NCBI GenBank assembly: GCA_012271135.1
Contig: JAAXGZ010000097.1
Span: forward strand, 1-64,000
Direction of reading: 5' to 3'
DNA: 64,000 bases
Source: Caldilineales bacterium
Lineage (GTDB): Bacteria; Chloroflexota; Anaerolineae; Caldilineales; Caldilineaceae
The notes beneath the pieces are model-generated. The model ran no database searches and was not told the origin of the DNA. It worked only from the letters and a program-made list of their open reading frames with translations. A program made the position numbers and the translations under genes. Positions within the stretch are counted from its first letter, which is position 1; the number at the start of each line of letters is the position of its first letter. This document shows positions 47,960 through 59,000 of this stretch, in pieces.

Positions 47960-48847
47960 TTACAACAGCCAACCCAGGCAGAACAAACCGGAGTAGAGCA
48001 CCAGCAAACCGGCGGTCTTGGCCAGGGTGTTGTTCAACGCCGGACCGGACAGTGTCCAAACCTCCTTGATCAATCCGGCCGACGGTACGAGGCCAGCCGA
48101 GGCCAGCAGAATCCAGGGAGGCGCGTATCCCAGCAGCCAAAGCAGGACCGGCACGAACGCGGCCACGACGCAACACAGCGTGTATTCCCAGCGTCCGAAC
48201 CCCAAACCGTACCGAATCACCAGTGTGCGACGCCCTGCGCGTTGGTCCTGGTCACGGTCGCGGATGTTGTTGACCGCCAGGATGGCGGTCGACAACAGGC
48301 CCGGCGCCGCGCCTGCCAGCAGAACGTGCATGACGACTTGGCCCACCTGTACGTACCAGGTGCCTGCTACCGCGAGCACCCCGAAATACAGCAGGACCAT
48401 CAGATCGCTAAGGCCGTTGTAGGCAAGGGGCGACGGACCCACGGAGTAGAGAAATCCCAGCAGCACCCCCGTTATGCCGACCGCCAGGACGAAGGGACCG
48501 CTAAGCAGGAACAGGTATGTGCCGGCAGCCAAGACACTGCCGAACACGAGGCAGATGCCAGTCATCATCGCCCCGGGGGACAGCAGCCCCGCCTGCATGA
48601 CCCGTTGTGGTCCAACCCGATCCGGCTGATCGGCGCCGCGACGCCAGTCCGCAAAGTCGTTGACGAAATTGGCCCCCACTTGAATGCCGACGGACGTCAA
48701 CAAAGTGAGAACTGCGGAAATCCACACCAGCGGCGCCATGGTTGAAGCCATGACTAAGCCGATCACCACCGGCGCCACGCCGGCAACCAAGGTCTTGGGC
48801 CGGGCAGCCTGAACCCAAATCGACAGCAGCGAACGCTTGGCAGGCAT
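47960..48847 (-). CDS. menA: 1,4-dihydroxy-2-naphthoate polyprenyltransferase
   Basis: 295 residues, UbiA superfamily with about eight membrane helices. The first Asp-rich motif is NFVNDFADWRRGADQPDR (prenyl diphosphate and Mg2+ site) and the second is NNIRDRDQDQRAGRRT. The early ARPKTL and RVGPQRVMQ segments are typical of MenA. It attaches the polyprenyl tail in menaquinone synthesis. The start is set at the ATG 48847; a GTG at 48856 is possible. It is divergent from rpmG. Confidence 0.9.
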   Translation of the reverse strand: MPAKRSLLSIWVQAARPKTLVAGVAPVVIGLVMASTMAPLVWISAVLTLLTSVGIQVGANFVNDFADWRRGADQPDRVGPQRVMQAGLLSPGAMMTGICLVFGSVLAAGTYLFLLSGPFVLAVGITGVLLGFLYSVGPSPLAYNGLSDLMVLLYFGVLAVAGTWYVQVGQVVMHVLLAGAAPGLLSTAILAVNNIRDRDQDQRAGRRTLVIRYGLGFGRWEYTLCCVVAAFVPVLLWLLGYAPPWILLASAGLVPSAGLIKEVWTLSGPALNNTLAKTAGLLVLYSGLFCLGWLL

Positions 48848-48933
48848 TTGGCACACCGAGGGGAATTGCCGGACCGAATCTTGCCGGAGTGGTGCACACG
48901 TTCAGCGAACAGTCCGAAAACAGCGACACAGGT

Positions 48934-48939
48934 TATAAT
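48934..48939 (+). promoter_or_regulatory. -10 element upstream of rpmG
   Basis: A perfect TATAAT, 66 bases ahead of the rpmG ATG. No convincing -35 is seen at the usual distance. Confidence 0.5.
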
Positions 48940-49005
48940 CCAGACAGAACATGACCCGGTGCGTTAGTGTCGGAGCGAACACGTCCGGCTGAGTGGCGAG
49001 GCATT

Positions 49006-49173
49006 ATGGCAAAGAAAGGCAAAGGCGCGCGGATCCAGGTAACGATGAAGAGCACGGAAAGTTCGCATCGCTACCTCACGGAGAAAAACCGCCGCAACAA
49101 CACCAGTCGCCTGGAACTTCGCAAGTTTGATCCGGTGTTGCGGCGGCACGTGATTTACAGGGAATCCCGTTAG
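49006..49173 (+). CDS. rpmG: 50S ribosomal protein L33
   Basis: 55 residues ([14 protein letters not shown] at the start, then [25 protein letters not shown] at the end). It is the zinc-free type: no CxxC pairs. The ATG at 49006 has GAGG upstream; the longer frame from 48967 is not needed. It is a single gene, divergent from menA. Confidence 0.95.
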   Translation: MAKKGKGARIQVTMKSTESSHRYLTEKNRRNNTSRLELRKFDPVLRRHVIYRESR

Positions 49174-49281
49174 GGTTCCGGTTCAGTCCCCAACCTGACG
49201 GGCCCGGTCTCCCGCGATCGGGCCGTATTTGCGCGCCTTTGGTCCGTCAAGGACCAGTTGAACATCCAACCCAGGTTACCC

Positions 49282-50232
49282 ATGGTCCCCACCGCATGGG
49301 GGAAGGTTGCGCGCACCGTCCTCCAGGGCTGTTGCATGGGGGCTGCCGATGTGGTTCCGGGAGTATCCGGGGGAACCATGGCCCTCCTGCTTGGGATCTA
49401 TCCTGAACTGCTCGCAAGCCTGGGAGCCCTATCCGACAAGGCGCTGTGGCAGGACGCGGCCAGCCTGCGTTGGCGCTCGGTGCTGGATAGGGCCAATATC
49501 CGGTTTTTGATTCCGTTGGGGATAGGCATTGGTATCGCCCTGCTCATTTTGGCCCGGGCCGTCGAAGCTGTGTTGTCACGGTGGCCACTGCAACTCTGGA
49601 GTTTCTTCTGTGGGCTGATTTTAGGATCGGCAATCGTGATCGGCATGGACAGGGTGGATTGGCGCGCGGACAGAGTCCTTCTGGTCCTGGCAAGCCTGGC
49701 CACTGTCTGGTTGGGCATGGGGTTGGCCCCCGCAGTCACCCCCACCGTGCCCTGGTTTCTGTTGCTGTGCGGATGGCTTGCCGTGGGAGCCATGCTGCTT
49801 CCGGGGGTGTCGGGTTCCTGGGTTCTGGTCATGATGGGCCAGTACGGACCCGTGCTGGCCGCGGTCAACAATCAGGAGTTGGACATTGTCATGGCGGTCC
49901 TCGCCGGGGGTGCCGTGGGGCTGGTGACCGTGTCGAAAGCCCTACTGTGGCTGTATCGCCGTTGGACGCAACCCATGCTGGCTGTTCTGGTCGGAATCAT
50001 GGCGGGAAGCATACGTCGGATTTGGCCATGGAATTCCGCTTCCGCACTGAACGGTGCGGAAGCGGGTCCAAGCATCCTGGGCCTTACCATCCCGGACATC
50101 ACTCCCGAGTACGCGGTCAGCACCGAGTTCGTGACGGTGTGTGCGGCAGCATTGGCGGGACTGGCACTGGTTTACATCCTTGCCCGAAGTTCCACTGCGT
50201 CGGAGGTTCCCCAACTCGGACAGCCTCGTTGA
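49282..50232 (+). CDS. DUF368 polyprenyl-phosphate transporter (PopT-like)
   Basis: 316 residues, about eight to ten membrane helices. The family signature GAADVVPGVSGGTMALLLGIY is seen at the N-terminus and a second related repeat LLPGVSGSWVLVMMGQY in the middle, consistent with an inverted-repeat transporter. DUF368 proteins have been shown to recycle the undecaprenyl-phosphate lipid carrier across the membrane. That would serve the glycan and glycoprotein synthesis suggested by the nearby SpoIID and giant glycosyltransferase genes. The ATG at 49282 is preferred over a TTG at 49258. Confidence 0.87.
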   Translation: MVPTAWGKVARTVLQGCCMGAADVVPGVSGGTMALLLGIYPELLASLGALSDKALWQDAASLRWRSVLDRANIRFLIPLGIGIGIALLILARAVEAVLSRWPLQLWSFFCGLILGSAIVIGMDRVDWRADRVLLVLASLATVWLGMGLAPAVTPTVPWFLLLCGWLAVGAMLLPGVSGSWVLVMMGQYGPVLAAVNNQELDIVMAVLAGGAVGLVTVSKALLWLYRRWTQPMLAVLVGIMAGSIRRIWPWNSASALNGAEAGPSILGLTIPDITPEYAVSTEFVTVCAAALAGLALVYILARSSTASEVPQLGQPR

Positions 50233-50251
50233 GGAAACAAGGGATGTTTCC
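50233..50251. repeat. Short hairpin directly after the DUF368 gene
   Basis: GGAAACA and TGTTTCC (loop AGGGA) form a perfect 7-bp inverted repeat starting at the base after the stop codon. No T-run follows, so it is a weak terminator candidate or a binding site. The rest of the gap to 50404 shows nothing convincing. Confidence 0.35.
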
Positions 50252-50404
50252 ATGCTGGCGCCAACGATAGGGCGAATCTCACCGATGCTGGAGAGGGCGC
50301 GGGGTTGTTGAGCAGCCCGGACATGCCTGGCATCCAGTTCCGGAAAGCCAACGATGGCGTGTCCGTGGTACCTGGTTACATCGACTAGCCAAACCGGTCC
50401 GAAC

Positions 50405-53400
50405 TCACTTGCTGGCCGAAGGCAACGACGGCAGCCGCAGTTCCAGGAGACGGCTGTTGGCAGCGTCCGCGACCACAATCGTTCCGGTCAGCCCATCAAC
50501 GGCGATCCCAACCGGCATGGTTGGTTCCTGCGCGGTTTCCTGGAAAGCTGTCAGATCCTGATAGCCAAGCAGCTCACCGTCCAGGCCAAAGAACACGAGC
50601 CGGCTGTTTAAGGGGTCGGTCACCACCAAGCCGCCTGACACCGCACCGACAAACGGCTTGTCGTCGGGGAAACGGGTTGACCACATGGACGGGGGCACCG
50701 AAATTTCACCCAGCGGCGCATTCGCAGGAGAGATCCGTTGTATTCGACCGTTCCAGGCATCGGTGACCCAGAGGTCGCCGTTTGCCCCCGGCAATACCGC
50801 AACCGGTTCCTGGAATTGGGCCGGGCCCACGCCGGAAGAGCCGATTTCCGCCATCAAAACGCCTTCGGGCGAAAACCGCAGCAGCCGATGGTGGCCTGTG
50901 TCCGCCACCACGATACTGCCGTCCGCTTCGACGATGATTCCTCTGGGGCCGAACAGGCGGATTGGGTTCCGGTTTGGCGATTCCTTGTCCAGTGCCGCCC
51001 CCCAAGCCAGTTCAAACCTGCCTTCCGGGGAAAATCGCTGTACCCTGTGATTCCAGGTGTCCGCAACAAACAACCTCCCATCGGAGTCCATGGCGGCGCC
51101 CCACGGTTCGTTGAACTGCCCGTCGCCAAGCCTGAAGGGCCCTTCGCCATCGAGATCGTCGCAGGTTTCCGGCGAGGCAATGTCGCAGTGGCCTCCGACC
51201 TCCCACAGCAGTTGCCCGTTCCGGCCAAACACCGTGACGGTATCTCGGTCGCCGTCGGTGACCACTCGCCTGCCATCCGGGCCAATTGACACACCCAGCG
51301 GCCTTGCAAGCGTTGTCTGCGCTGCGGCACTGTCAACAACCTTGACCAGTTCAAGTGCCAGTGCCAACGCTGGATTCATCAATATGGGATAAAGGTTCGG
51401 GAACTCGGCTGGTGGCCATATCAGTGGTGCCAGGTCCCACTTAACGTGCATGTCGAAGTAACTGACATGCGGCCAATTTTCCTCGTTCAATCCGGGATGT
51501 TGCCTCCACAGGAAGCGGTCAATCCACTGTCTCCGCACATCCCGGTTGAACACCCCTTGGAGCGAGGCCGCGCTGAATTCCTTGTAGGACTCCTCGGGCC
51601 ACCAAATCAACCTGAAGCGGCGCGTTACGTAGCCGCGCTGGACCAGTGGCTCAACGTTGGATGCAACCGCGGCCCCGGCTAAGACGACAGGGGCCTCCCG
51701 CAAATCGGCGGTCGGGGCATTTCCATCGTAAAGGCGCGCCGCCCCGTCGTCGCGGAAGTACCACGCCATGGGCCAGGACAAGTTATGTTCGTACATGACG
51801 GTTGGAACGTAACTTTCCGGAAGCGTCCTTCGAACAGTGTTGATGTCCGCCAACACCGATTTGACATCGGGGGTGCCGTGGGCATAGACCAAGTACTCGC
51901 GGGCACTGTCGTACCGCACATAGGTCAGGTTCCAGGCGACATGCACCGTCAGCATGCCAAGTGCCAGACCTGCACTCATGCCCAACAGTCGGCAATTGTC
52001 CGGCCTGTCCTGGGCAAATCCCGCTGCCAACGGCACCAACAACCCACAGCCCCCCACAACCAGCGACAACCACTGGATCGTTGCGCGCACGGCATCTTGG
52101 TCACTCCCGGCAAAGGGGCTGCGGCCTGCGGCAAACATCCAGCAGGCGAATCCCGCGCCGCCCAAGGCACAGGCAACCAACCCCGGTTTGTCATCAAGGG
52201 AAACGGTAAGAATCCATCTGGATGCGACCCAACTTCCCAACAGAACCGTTGGCAACACGAGATGGACCATGAGCCAGGGCATCTTCTCCCCGGCCACCGT
52301 GTAGCCGGCATAACTGCCGATGGTCCAGATGAGCAGGAACCCGGGTACAAGCCAGGAAACTTCGTTGTCGGATTGACTCGTTCGCCGCCCGCGGAACGGC
52401 CTCGCCAGCAAATGCCAGAACAGCCAGGGAACCGAAGTCGCGAGCAGGGCCAGAGGCAGGAATTCATACAGCAGGGCCAAATACGGGTAGTAAAACCACG
52501 GCTGGCCGCCGCGCATCACCTCCTGTTGCTCCAGCCAGTACCCCAGGCTGCCCACCACTCCGGACTGCACCCCTGCGAACGCCGAAAATAGATTCGTATA
52601 GAACGCCAGAGCCACGAACCAGAACCCGGCAAACAGGATTGCCAGGTTCCTGTGGGTCAGGGACGTGTCCCACCAAACCGGGCGCAGGGAACGAAGAAAC
52701 CCGGTGGCTCCGAACACCCCAACGACGCCGAGCAGACCCGCGATCACCAGCGCGGTCGATTGGCCGTCGTAGTCCACGGGCATCGGCTCGCTCCCGGCCA
52801 GGATCAGGGCAAACGGTGCGAGGAATGGCGCCACCAAGACCGCCATGACGATTGCGGTGTCCGCGAGGCGGCAGGCAGCAAGCCGAGACGCACCTTGAGT
52901 CCGCCAAATGCCCCATCCCGCACCGCAGAGGCTGAAGAGTCCGAAAATGGCTCCGGTGATGAACGCGTTCTCCTTGCTGATCAGGGCCGCCAGCATGCTC
53001 GATGCCAGAAGATACAGCCATCGCTGAAAGCCGGTCTGCACGTAGCGAATCAGTCCCAAGGCCCACAGCAGGCTGCACAACGCCACGTAAATGTCGTTGC
53101 GGATGTACCGGCTGTGAAACAGCAGCGAGGGGCTGATGGTCAATAGGACTGCCGCCAGCAAGGCACCACGCCGGCCCAGGATGCCGCGGAACCACCAGAG
53201 CGATGCGACCGTGCCGGTGCCGACCAGGGCCGGAAACAACCGGGCCGTGAAATCCGACGCTCCGAACAGCAGGTACAGCAAGGCGTTCACATGGAACAGG
53301 AACGGGCCATGCATCATGGGATCATGGCTGTAGTTGAAGGCGTCCCTGATGTACCACGAGTACAGGGCGTGGAGGCTTTCGTCGTGCGACAGTGCCCGGT

Positions 53401-53563
53401 CTCCCAACCCCACCAGGCGCATGCCCAAGGCCACCAGGATCAGCAGTACCCAGAGCCAGTGCTCAAATGTCAACGACCGCAGCCGGGCTTCCCAGCCGCC
53501 GATAGGGCCGGTTGGCCGGTTGGGATGTCGGCCCGCCGCACCCGATGTATGAACGGTGGACAT
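50405..53563 (-). CDS. Agl23-type GT-C-like membrane protein fused to an NHL beta-propeller
   Basis: 1052 residues. The first 560 or so form a GT39/GT-C-like polytopic core: the first outer loop has GDRALSHDESLHALY with the Asp-Glu pair at 61-62 that is catalytic in GT-C enzymes, and DPMMHGPFLFHVNALLYL follows. This matches the family annotated as 'flippase activity-associated protein Agl23'. The C-terminal part from about residue 770 is an NHL propeller with repeated RFSPEG and VxDxxNxRxxxF units, probably outside the cell. It would transfer a sugar from a lipid carrier to a surface acceptor; the acceptor is unknown. It is the last gene of the four-gene run, 12 bases after the YYY gene. Confidence 0.85.
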   Translation of the reverse strand: MSTVHTSGAAGRHPNRPTGPIGGWEARLRSLTFEHWLWVLLILVALGMRLVGLGDRALSHDESLHALYSWYIRDAFNYSHDPMMHGPFLFHVNALLYLLFGASDFTARLFPALVGTGTVASLWWFRGILGRRGALLAAVLLTISPSLLFHSRYIRNDIYVALCSLLWALGLIRYVQTGFQRWLYLLASSMLAALISKENAFITGAIFGLFSLCGAGWGIWRTQGASRLAACRLADTAIVMAVLVAPFLAPFALILAGSEPMPVDYDGQSTALVIAGLLGVVGVFGATGFLRSLRPVWWDTSLTHRNLAILFAGFWFVALAFYTNLFSAFAGVQSGVVGSLGYWLEQQEVMRGGQPWFYYPYLALLYEFLPLALLATSVPWLFWHLLARPFRGRRTSQSDNEVSWLVPGFLLIWTIGSYAGYTVAGEKMPWLMVHLVLPTVLLGSWVASRWILTVSLDDKPGLVACALGGAGFACWMFAAGRSPFAGSDQDAVRATIQWLSLVVGGCGLLVPLAAGFAQDRPDNCRLLGMSAGLALGMLTVHVAWNLTYVRYDSAREYLVYAHGTPDVKSVLADINTVRRTLPESYVPTVMYEHNLSWPMAWYFRDDGAARLYDGNAPTADLREAPVVLAGAAVASNVEPLVQRGYVTRRFRLIWWPEESYKEFSAASLQGVFNRDVRRQWIDRFLWRQHPGLNEENWPHVSYFDMHVKWDLAPLIWPPAEFPNLYPILMNPALALALELVKVVDSAAAQTTLARPLGVSIGPDGRRVVTDGDRDTVTVFGRNGQLLWEVGGHCDIASPETCDDLDGEGPFRLGDGQFNEPWGAAMDSDGRLFVADTWNHRVQRFSPEGRFELAWGAALDKESPNRNPIRLFGPRGIIVEADGSIVVADTGHHRLLRFSPEGVLMAEIGSSGVGPAQFQEPVAVLPGANGDLWVTDAWNGRIQRISPANAPLGEISVPPSMWSTRFPDDKPFVGAVSGGLVVTDPLNSRLVFFGLDGELLGYQDLTAFQETAQEPTMPVGIAVDGLTGTIVVADAANSRLLELRLPSLPSASK

Positions 53564-53575
53564 GACTGCCGGTGC

Positions 53576-56023
53576 TCACCCCCTGGATACAACGTCCGGC
53601 CGCGCCAGCAGGAGATAGGGTTCCATGGACCACACGGTAACAAGGGCCCTCTGCAACTCCTGCCGGCGTTGCATCGACACGGCAAACTGCGATTCTTCGG
53701 CCGGCCCCAGAAGCAGATATTCCACGCCCCAAATGCGCATCAGCGCCACTACGTCTTCAATCTCTCGCCGGACGTACATTCCCTCCAATGCGTCGATCCT
53801 GGCGTTCGCCAGTGTGGTGAACTCCCTTCCTCTCCACTGTGCTTCGTGGCCTTGCCAACCCATCAACGTCGGTCGGCCGGTCAAGCCACCAACCCAACTC
53901 GTCTCAGGTCGGTAACTGATGCCGGGAGCTTCCGCGATCACTGCCGCGGGATCCGTGTGTTGGCGAATCCAGTCCACCGCTGCCGCGCGAGCCGGATCGT
54001 ACCGATGCAGGTCGCGCAGGGCATTCAGGGACGGCGGTTGACTCGCACTGGCGGCCTTCCCGGCCAATGCGGACACGGGGTACAACAACCCAACGGCGAA
54101 TACGGCGCTGACGATTCCGGCTGCCAGCACGCCTGTCAGCCGCTGACGCCCGCGCATGAGGATGACGATCGTTGTCGAACCCGCAACGGCCAACAGGATC
54201 CAAGCCTGGTAGTGGAACTTGAACACCGTGTTCATTCTGGCCAAGGGACCGAAGACATCGCGCAGAAACAGGAACTCGGGCACGGCCAGCAAGAAGACGG
54301 CCCCCGTCAGCAACACGGCGTGCAACACCGCGCCCGGGTACCCTGGGTGAGGTGCATTTGCCACCTGCCTAAGGCTGTTGCCCGACCAGCCGAGTAGCGC
54401 GAGCAGGAGAAAGGGTACGATCCATCCGAAGGCCCAACGCTCCGCAATCAGCGACTGCAGAACCCGCACGTCGGTCCCCAGCACCGCGGCCAGGCGGTGA
54501 GCGGGTGGCCCAAATGCCGCTGCCAACATCCAGGCAAGGCCCAGCAACAGCGCTCCGCCAACCCATGCCAGCACGCCTGTCCGATCGCGCGAACGGGTTC
54601 GGTGCAACATCCAAAGGCTCAACAAGGCACCGGACAGCAGCGGAGCCCACATCAGCAGGAACTGGCCGGGCCGACTTGGATTCAGCAGGTTGAACTCCAC
54701 TCCCTCCACCTGGTTCCGACTGGTCAACAGGTAGGGCACGACCATCACTGCGGCAGCGGCCAGCATGGTTGGGACAGCCAACCCGAAGACTCCGATGCGT
54801 CGCCACCATGTATCGATTCCCGGCGCACCCAGGGCCGCCGTCGCCGCCAGCAAACCGCAAACGGGCAGGACATCCCAAGTGTTCATGAACAACGCGGCGG
54901 CGACCAGGGTCGCTGCCAGGCCGAACCGAATCCGTTCGGCTGGTCCCCCGGGCAGCCAACCGAACCGGCGAAGGGCGACATGGGAATGGGCTTGACCGCG
55001 TTCACCGACCAGCCACTGCAGGGCCAGCCCCATCGAAAGGAACAGGAATGGAGCCGACAGGACATGAGGGTGATTGTCGCCGAGCAGGAAGCTGAAGAAC
55101 GGGAATTCCGTGATTACCTCCAGGTGGCCTCCGTCGAGCCCGCGGTCGGCCATGACCCGCGCGCTGTCCCACCACCACCAAGACCCCCATTCCGGTCCGT
55201 ACCACGGGACTTTCGCACCGTTGCCAACATCCAACGGACGCCAGTCCAACTGGTTCGAAAGACGCTCCAGGCCAATGCCGCGCGCAGCCAGTTGGTCGCG
55301 AACCGCCTGCAGATTCCCCATCACCCCCACGGCGGCTGCGGTCACGCCTCCAGCCACCCAGTCGAACCGCCGGCGGGACAACCCGGCCAAGCTCCCGCCC
55401 ATGCCCAGTGCCCCGGCAATCAGAAGTGCAAACCAAGTGGCCTGTCCGATGTGGTAGGCCAAGGCCGGTTGCACTGCGGCCGCTTTGGCAACCGTCGTCA
55501 ACAACCAATAGCCCAGGTAGTAGTAGCTGATGGGCTGACCGGCCAGCCAGGCGTCCTGAGGCGGGTATTGCCGACTGTTCCACAGGCTGTTGATGAACAT
55601 GAAGTCCATCGGCTGCTCCGTATGGAATACTCCGGGTTGAAGGCTTGCCACCCACAGCCAGAACAGAAAGGCCCCCCAGAAAACGAGTTCGACCGACGGC
55701 CAAGCAATGCCTTCGGCTGCACGCTGGTTGGATTGGCCCGCAATATGGCCTCGCCTCCGTTCCCTGCGCCACAGTGTCCAAGTGCCGGCACACAGCAGTA
55801 TCCAGGTCAGCCACGGCAGCCACGGGTCGAAAGGCAAATTTAGCCAGGCATACAGAATCCAACTGCCGAACCCGACCAGCAACACGGCCAGGGTTTTGGC
55901 GAAGAGGACCCCCCTGTGCGGCAGGTTCGGAAACAGAAGGGGACAAAGTATCTGGCAGGGAATGGCCCATGCCTGCACCACGAAGCACCAGCGGAAGACC
56001 GCACCCCATTCGAGGGTGTTCAT
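53576..56023 (-). CDS. DUF2298 / YYY-domain giant membrane protein
   Basis: 815 residues with about a dozen or more membrane helices. The family motifs are FHTEQPMDFMFINS (135-140 TEQPMD), GQPISYYYLGY (167-169 YYY, the name-giving motif), TEFPFFSFLLGDNHPH (305-320) and RMNTVFKFHYQAWI. The architecture resembles GT-C glycosyltransferases, with an acidic motif in the first outer loop. Function is unproven; I infer a lipid-linked-sugar transferase. It lies 9 bases after the fused GT-YYY gene and 12 bases before the Agl23-NHL gene. Confidence 0.85.
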   Translation of the reverse strand: MNTLEWGAVFRWCFVVQAWAIPCQILCPLLFPNLPHRGVLFAKTLAVLLVGFGSWILYAWLNLPFDPWLPWLTWILLCAGTWTLWRRERRRGHIAGQSNQRAAEGIAWPSVELVFWGAFLFWLWVASLQPGVFHTEQPMDFMFINSLWNSRQYPPQDAWLAGQPISYYYLGYWLLTTVAKAAAVQPALAYHIGQATWFALLIAGALGMGGSLAGLSRRRFDWVAGGVTAAAVGVMGNLQAVRDQLAARGIGLERLSNQLDWRPLDVGNGAKVPWYGPEWGSWWWWDSARVMADRGLDGGHLEVITEFPFFSFLLGDNHPHVLSAPFLFLSMGLALQWLVGERGQAHSHVALRRFGWLPGGPAERIRFGLAATLVAAALFMNTWDVLPVCGLLAATAALGAPGIDTWWRRIGVFGLAVPTMLAAAAVMVVPYLLTSRNQVEGVEFNLLNPSRPGQFLLMWAPLLSGALLSLWMLHRTRSRDRTGVLAWVGGALLLGLAWMLAAAFGPPAHRLAAVLGTDVRVLQSLIAERWAFGWIVPFLLLALLGWSGNSLRQVANAPHPGYPGAVLHAVLLTGAVFLLAVPEFLFLRDVFGPLARMNTVFKFHYQAWILLAVAGSTTIVILMRGRQRLTGVLAAGIVSAVFAVGLLYPVSALAGKAASASQPPSLNALRDLHRYDPARAAAVDWIRQHTDPAAVIAEAPGISYRPETSWVGGLTGRPTLMGWQGHEAQWRGREFTTLANARIDALEGMYVRREIEDVVALMRIWGVEYLLLGPAEESQFAVSMQRRQELQRALVTVWSMEPYLLLARPDVVSRG

Positions 56024-56032
56024 GGGTGCCGG

Positions 56033-59000
56033 TCAACCCCGGTACACGGCCGGAACCGCGTAGATGCGGGTGAGGTCAGAGGCGTACAGGAGATCAAGCA
56101 ACCCCTCTTCGTACATGGACGCGAACCGCGCCACGCCATCCGGATGCTCGGCTTGTTCCAATTGGCCGGCATAGATCAAGGCAACGGAGTGGGTTTGCAG
56201 CATGTCGAGCAACGCCTGGTGATCCCGGGTTGTCCATAGGGCGCGGTGCAGCGCGGACCGGCTGGCGACGAGTTCCGGATGCCGTTTTTCGTTCTGGTGG
56301 CTCCCCATCAGGCCGGGCAGGCCGGTGAACGTCGCCGCCCGGGTTCCGCCGGCACGGTAGTAATCCGTCTCGCTCGACTCCAGGATGACCCACGTCTTGT
56401 CAATGTTTGCATTCAGCCAGTTGATGGCATCCATGTCCGATGCAAGTTCGATGAATTCTCCTCGTGCGGGCCACACGTACTCACCAAAGCGCATGAATTC
56501 CAAGCCGTTCAACGTTGAGAAAGGTGCTGGCGGGACATCAAAACGGCGCATTAGCCGGGACGGGGTACCCAGCGGCAGAAACACAAGCGAGGCGGCCAGC
56601 AGAACCCCGAAGGCCAGCCGAGCGGCTCGCATCACGCGCAGCCCCCATGCCTGCCGCAACCGTTGCCAAAGCCCGGGCAGGGCCATGGAACTGGCTAGGG
56701 CGACCAGGATCCAAGCCTGAAAGAAGAACTTAAACACGGTATTCATTCTGTAGTGGTCGCTACCGTCCAAGAAGTCGGCCACGTAGACCACTTGACTGCC
56801 GGCCCAGATTCCAGTGACGGCCAATAGGAGCAGATTGACTTGAAAGTCAGTGGAATCAGGTAGGGACCGCTGCCGCCACACAAGCCACAAGGCAACGGCC
56901 AGCATGGCACCGGTCAGGAGCAGCACGGGAAGTTCCCACCACAGGAGCGTGGCCGCGGTCAGTCCAACCAAGGCCGCGGCCGGCCACAGGTCGGTTGCAG
57001 TACGACGCGGCAGAGGTTGCCCAGGTCCAGCCTTGACCTGCAGCGTCTGCCAACTCAGGACCAGCACCACAAACAGTCCCCACATTTTTAGCCAGGAATC
57101 CAGATTGTCACCGCCCCGGACAAGGTCCAGGCCACCCACAGCGGATGTGAGTTCAAACGTTCGCCAGAACGGAAAACCAGCCAGATAGGCCACGGTTCCA
57201 AACACAAGCGGGATGGCGGCGATTTGTTGCCATCGGGGACTGTTCCACACACGGAGGCAGACCAGAGGCGCGGTCGAAAGAATCAGGCCGCCGTAAAGCG
57301 GCAAGTCCCAGAGGTTGGTCGCGACCAACACGCTCCACAGAATCGCGGCACATCCAAGCAAAGCAACCGCCTGCCGGCGGGACAAATCGAAGTTGAGGCC
57401 AATCACCACCAAGGCACACACTCCCAGGGTAAGCGGAAGCGCCATCAGGTGGGCATGGAGGTCTCCGAACAGAAAACTCCAATAGGGAAACTCCGTGATG
57501 GTGGCAGGGATGGTGCGGCTGCTGGCCCACCAATCATGAGCGGCCAACGAACCGTTCCGGATATCGTCCAATGCGCCTGCCAGAACATCACCTACCACCC
57601 TTGCCGGCCAAAGCTGTTCGGAGAATTGGCCGGAATCCCGAAGCACTCGTCCTCTCCACAGATCCAGCTGCATCAACGCTCCGCACAGATTGCCGATGCC
57701 CACGACCAGGAAAGGCGCCCACAGCGCGCGGCGCAGCGGAATCCACCATGCCTGGTGGCCGCCTTGGGCATGGTGGAAATAGAAGGCACTTGCCCACGCG
57801 AGTTGTACTGTAAGGGCAAACCAAACCACGAGCGCGACGTTATAGAACACCTCGCTCCAGATGCCTGTCAGCTTGGCCAGGAACGCAACGAGGTATTGGC
57901 CAAAGTAGTAGTAGTTGATGTACTTGCCAGCGAAGTGGGGATCGATGGGCGGAAAGGACGGGCTGGCAAGAATTCCGTTCACCATCGCGATGTCCATGAA
58001 TTTCTCGCCGCCTTCCCACGGATGCCAAAGGTCGGGATTGGCCAAGCGCAGGACCGACATGACGAGCACAGCCAACAGCAACCCGGCTTCGATTGTCAAC
58101 AGCAACCGCCAGCGCGACACGAGTGTCGCCCCGAATTCCGTGCGCTGCCGCCAGGCACTGCCCGCAGCCAATACAGCGAACAGTGCCACGGTGGTCCAGA
58201 GTCCCCGGACCGTGAATGCCCGGACACCGGCGTGGGCCACCCACCACACCGGTAGGGAAACTCCCAGCAGACCCGTGAGTCGGGCCAGCATCCATCCCCT
58301 GTCGGGCAGCGACGGGAACAGCCGGAACAGGAACGGCCAGGCAATCAGGGCCAGCATGAACATGGCCAGCCAGCCGCCGAAAACAACCAGGCCCGCGCTA
58401 AGGCTGAACAGCTTGTTGAACCGATAGTTGTCCAACGGCCCATCGGGAATCAGTTGGTGGTCCAGGGCAAGGCTGGTGCGAGGGCCAAACAACAACCGTC
58501 CGGCCAGCGACCCGAGGGTACGGTTGTCCGGTTCTCGGACATCCACTGATACATCTCCGATGTCTTCTCCGGCCAGCAGTCCCAAACCGAAGTCCACAGC
58601 GCCAAGAACGCCTCTCTCAACAAGAGTCGGCTGTGGCAACCACCAGTGCCGCGCATGTGCCAGATGGGGCTCGAGCAGGGAGTGCACCTCTGATTCGGTC
58701 AATGTCCGTTGCTTGTGAAAAACGCTGACCTGAGGATGGTCATACAAACTCCAACTTTCATCGGCGTTGTCATCGCCCATCCTGATTCCGAACAGCCGAG
58801 GGTCCGCATCCGCCCGAAACACCTCCTCGAATCCCAGTTCGCCGGACCACATGGCCTCGTAGTAGCGGATGGTCATGGGATACCGTTGGGGAAGGCGGGG
58901 CACACTGTCGTAGATGCGATTGGAGCTGTACACCACATAGTCTGCGGCCGCCAGTCCGGCCGCCAGCGACGCCAACTTGGTTTCGTCGTCGTTATCGAAT

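Noticed and set aside
47635-48069. 144-codon plus-strand open frame
   Set aside because: Arg/Pro-rich, overlaps the menA C-terminus on the opposite strand, with no family features.
54497-55843. 448-codon plus-strand open frame
   Set aside because: Antisense of the YYY gene; Gln/Arg/Pro-rich, with no motif.
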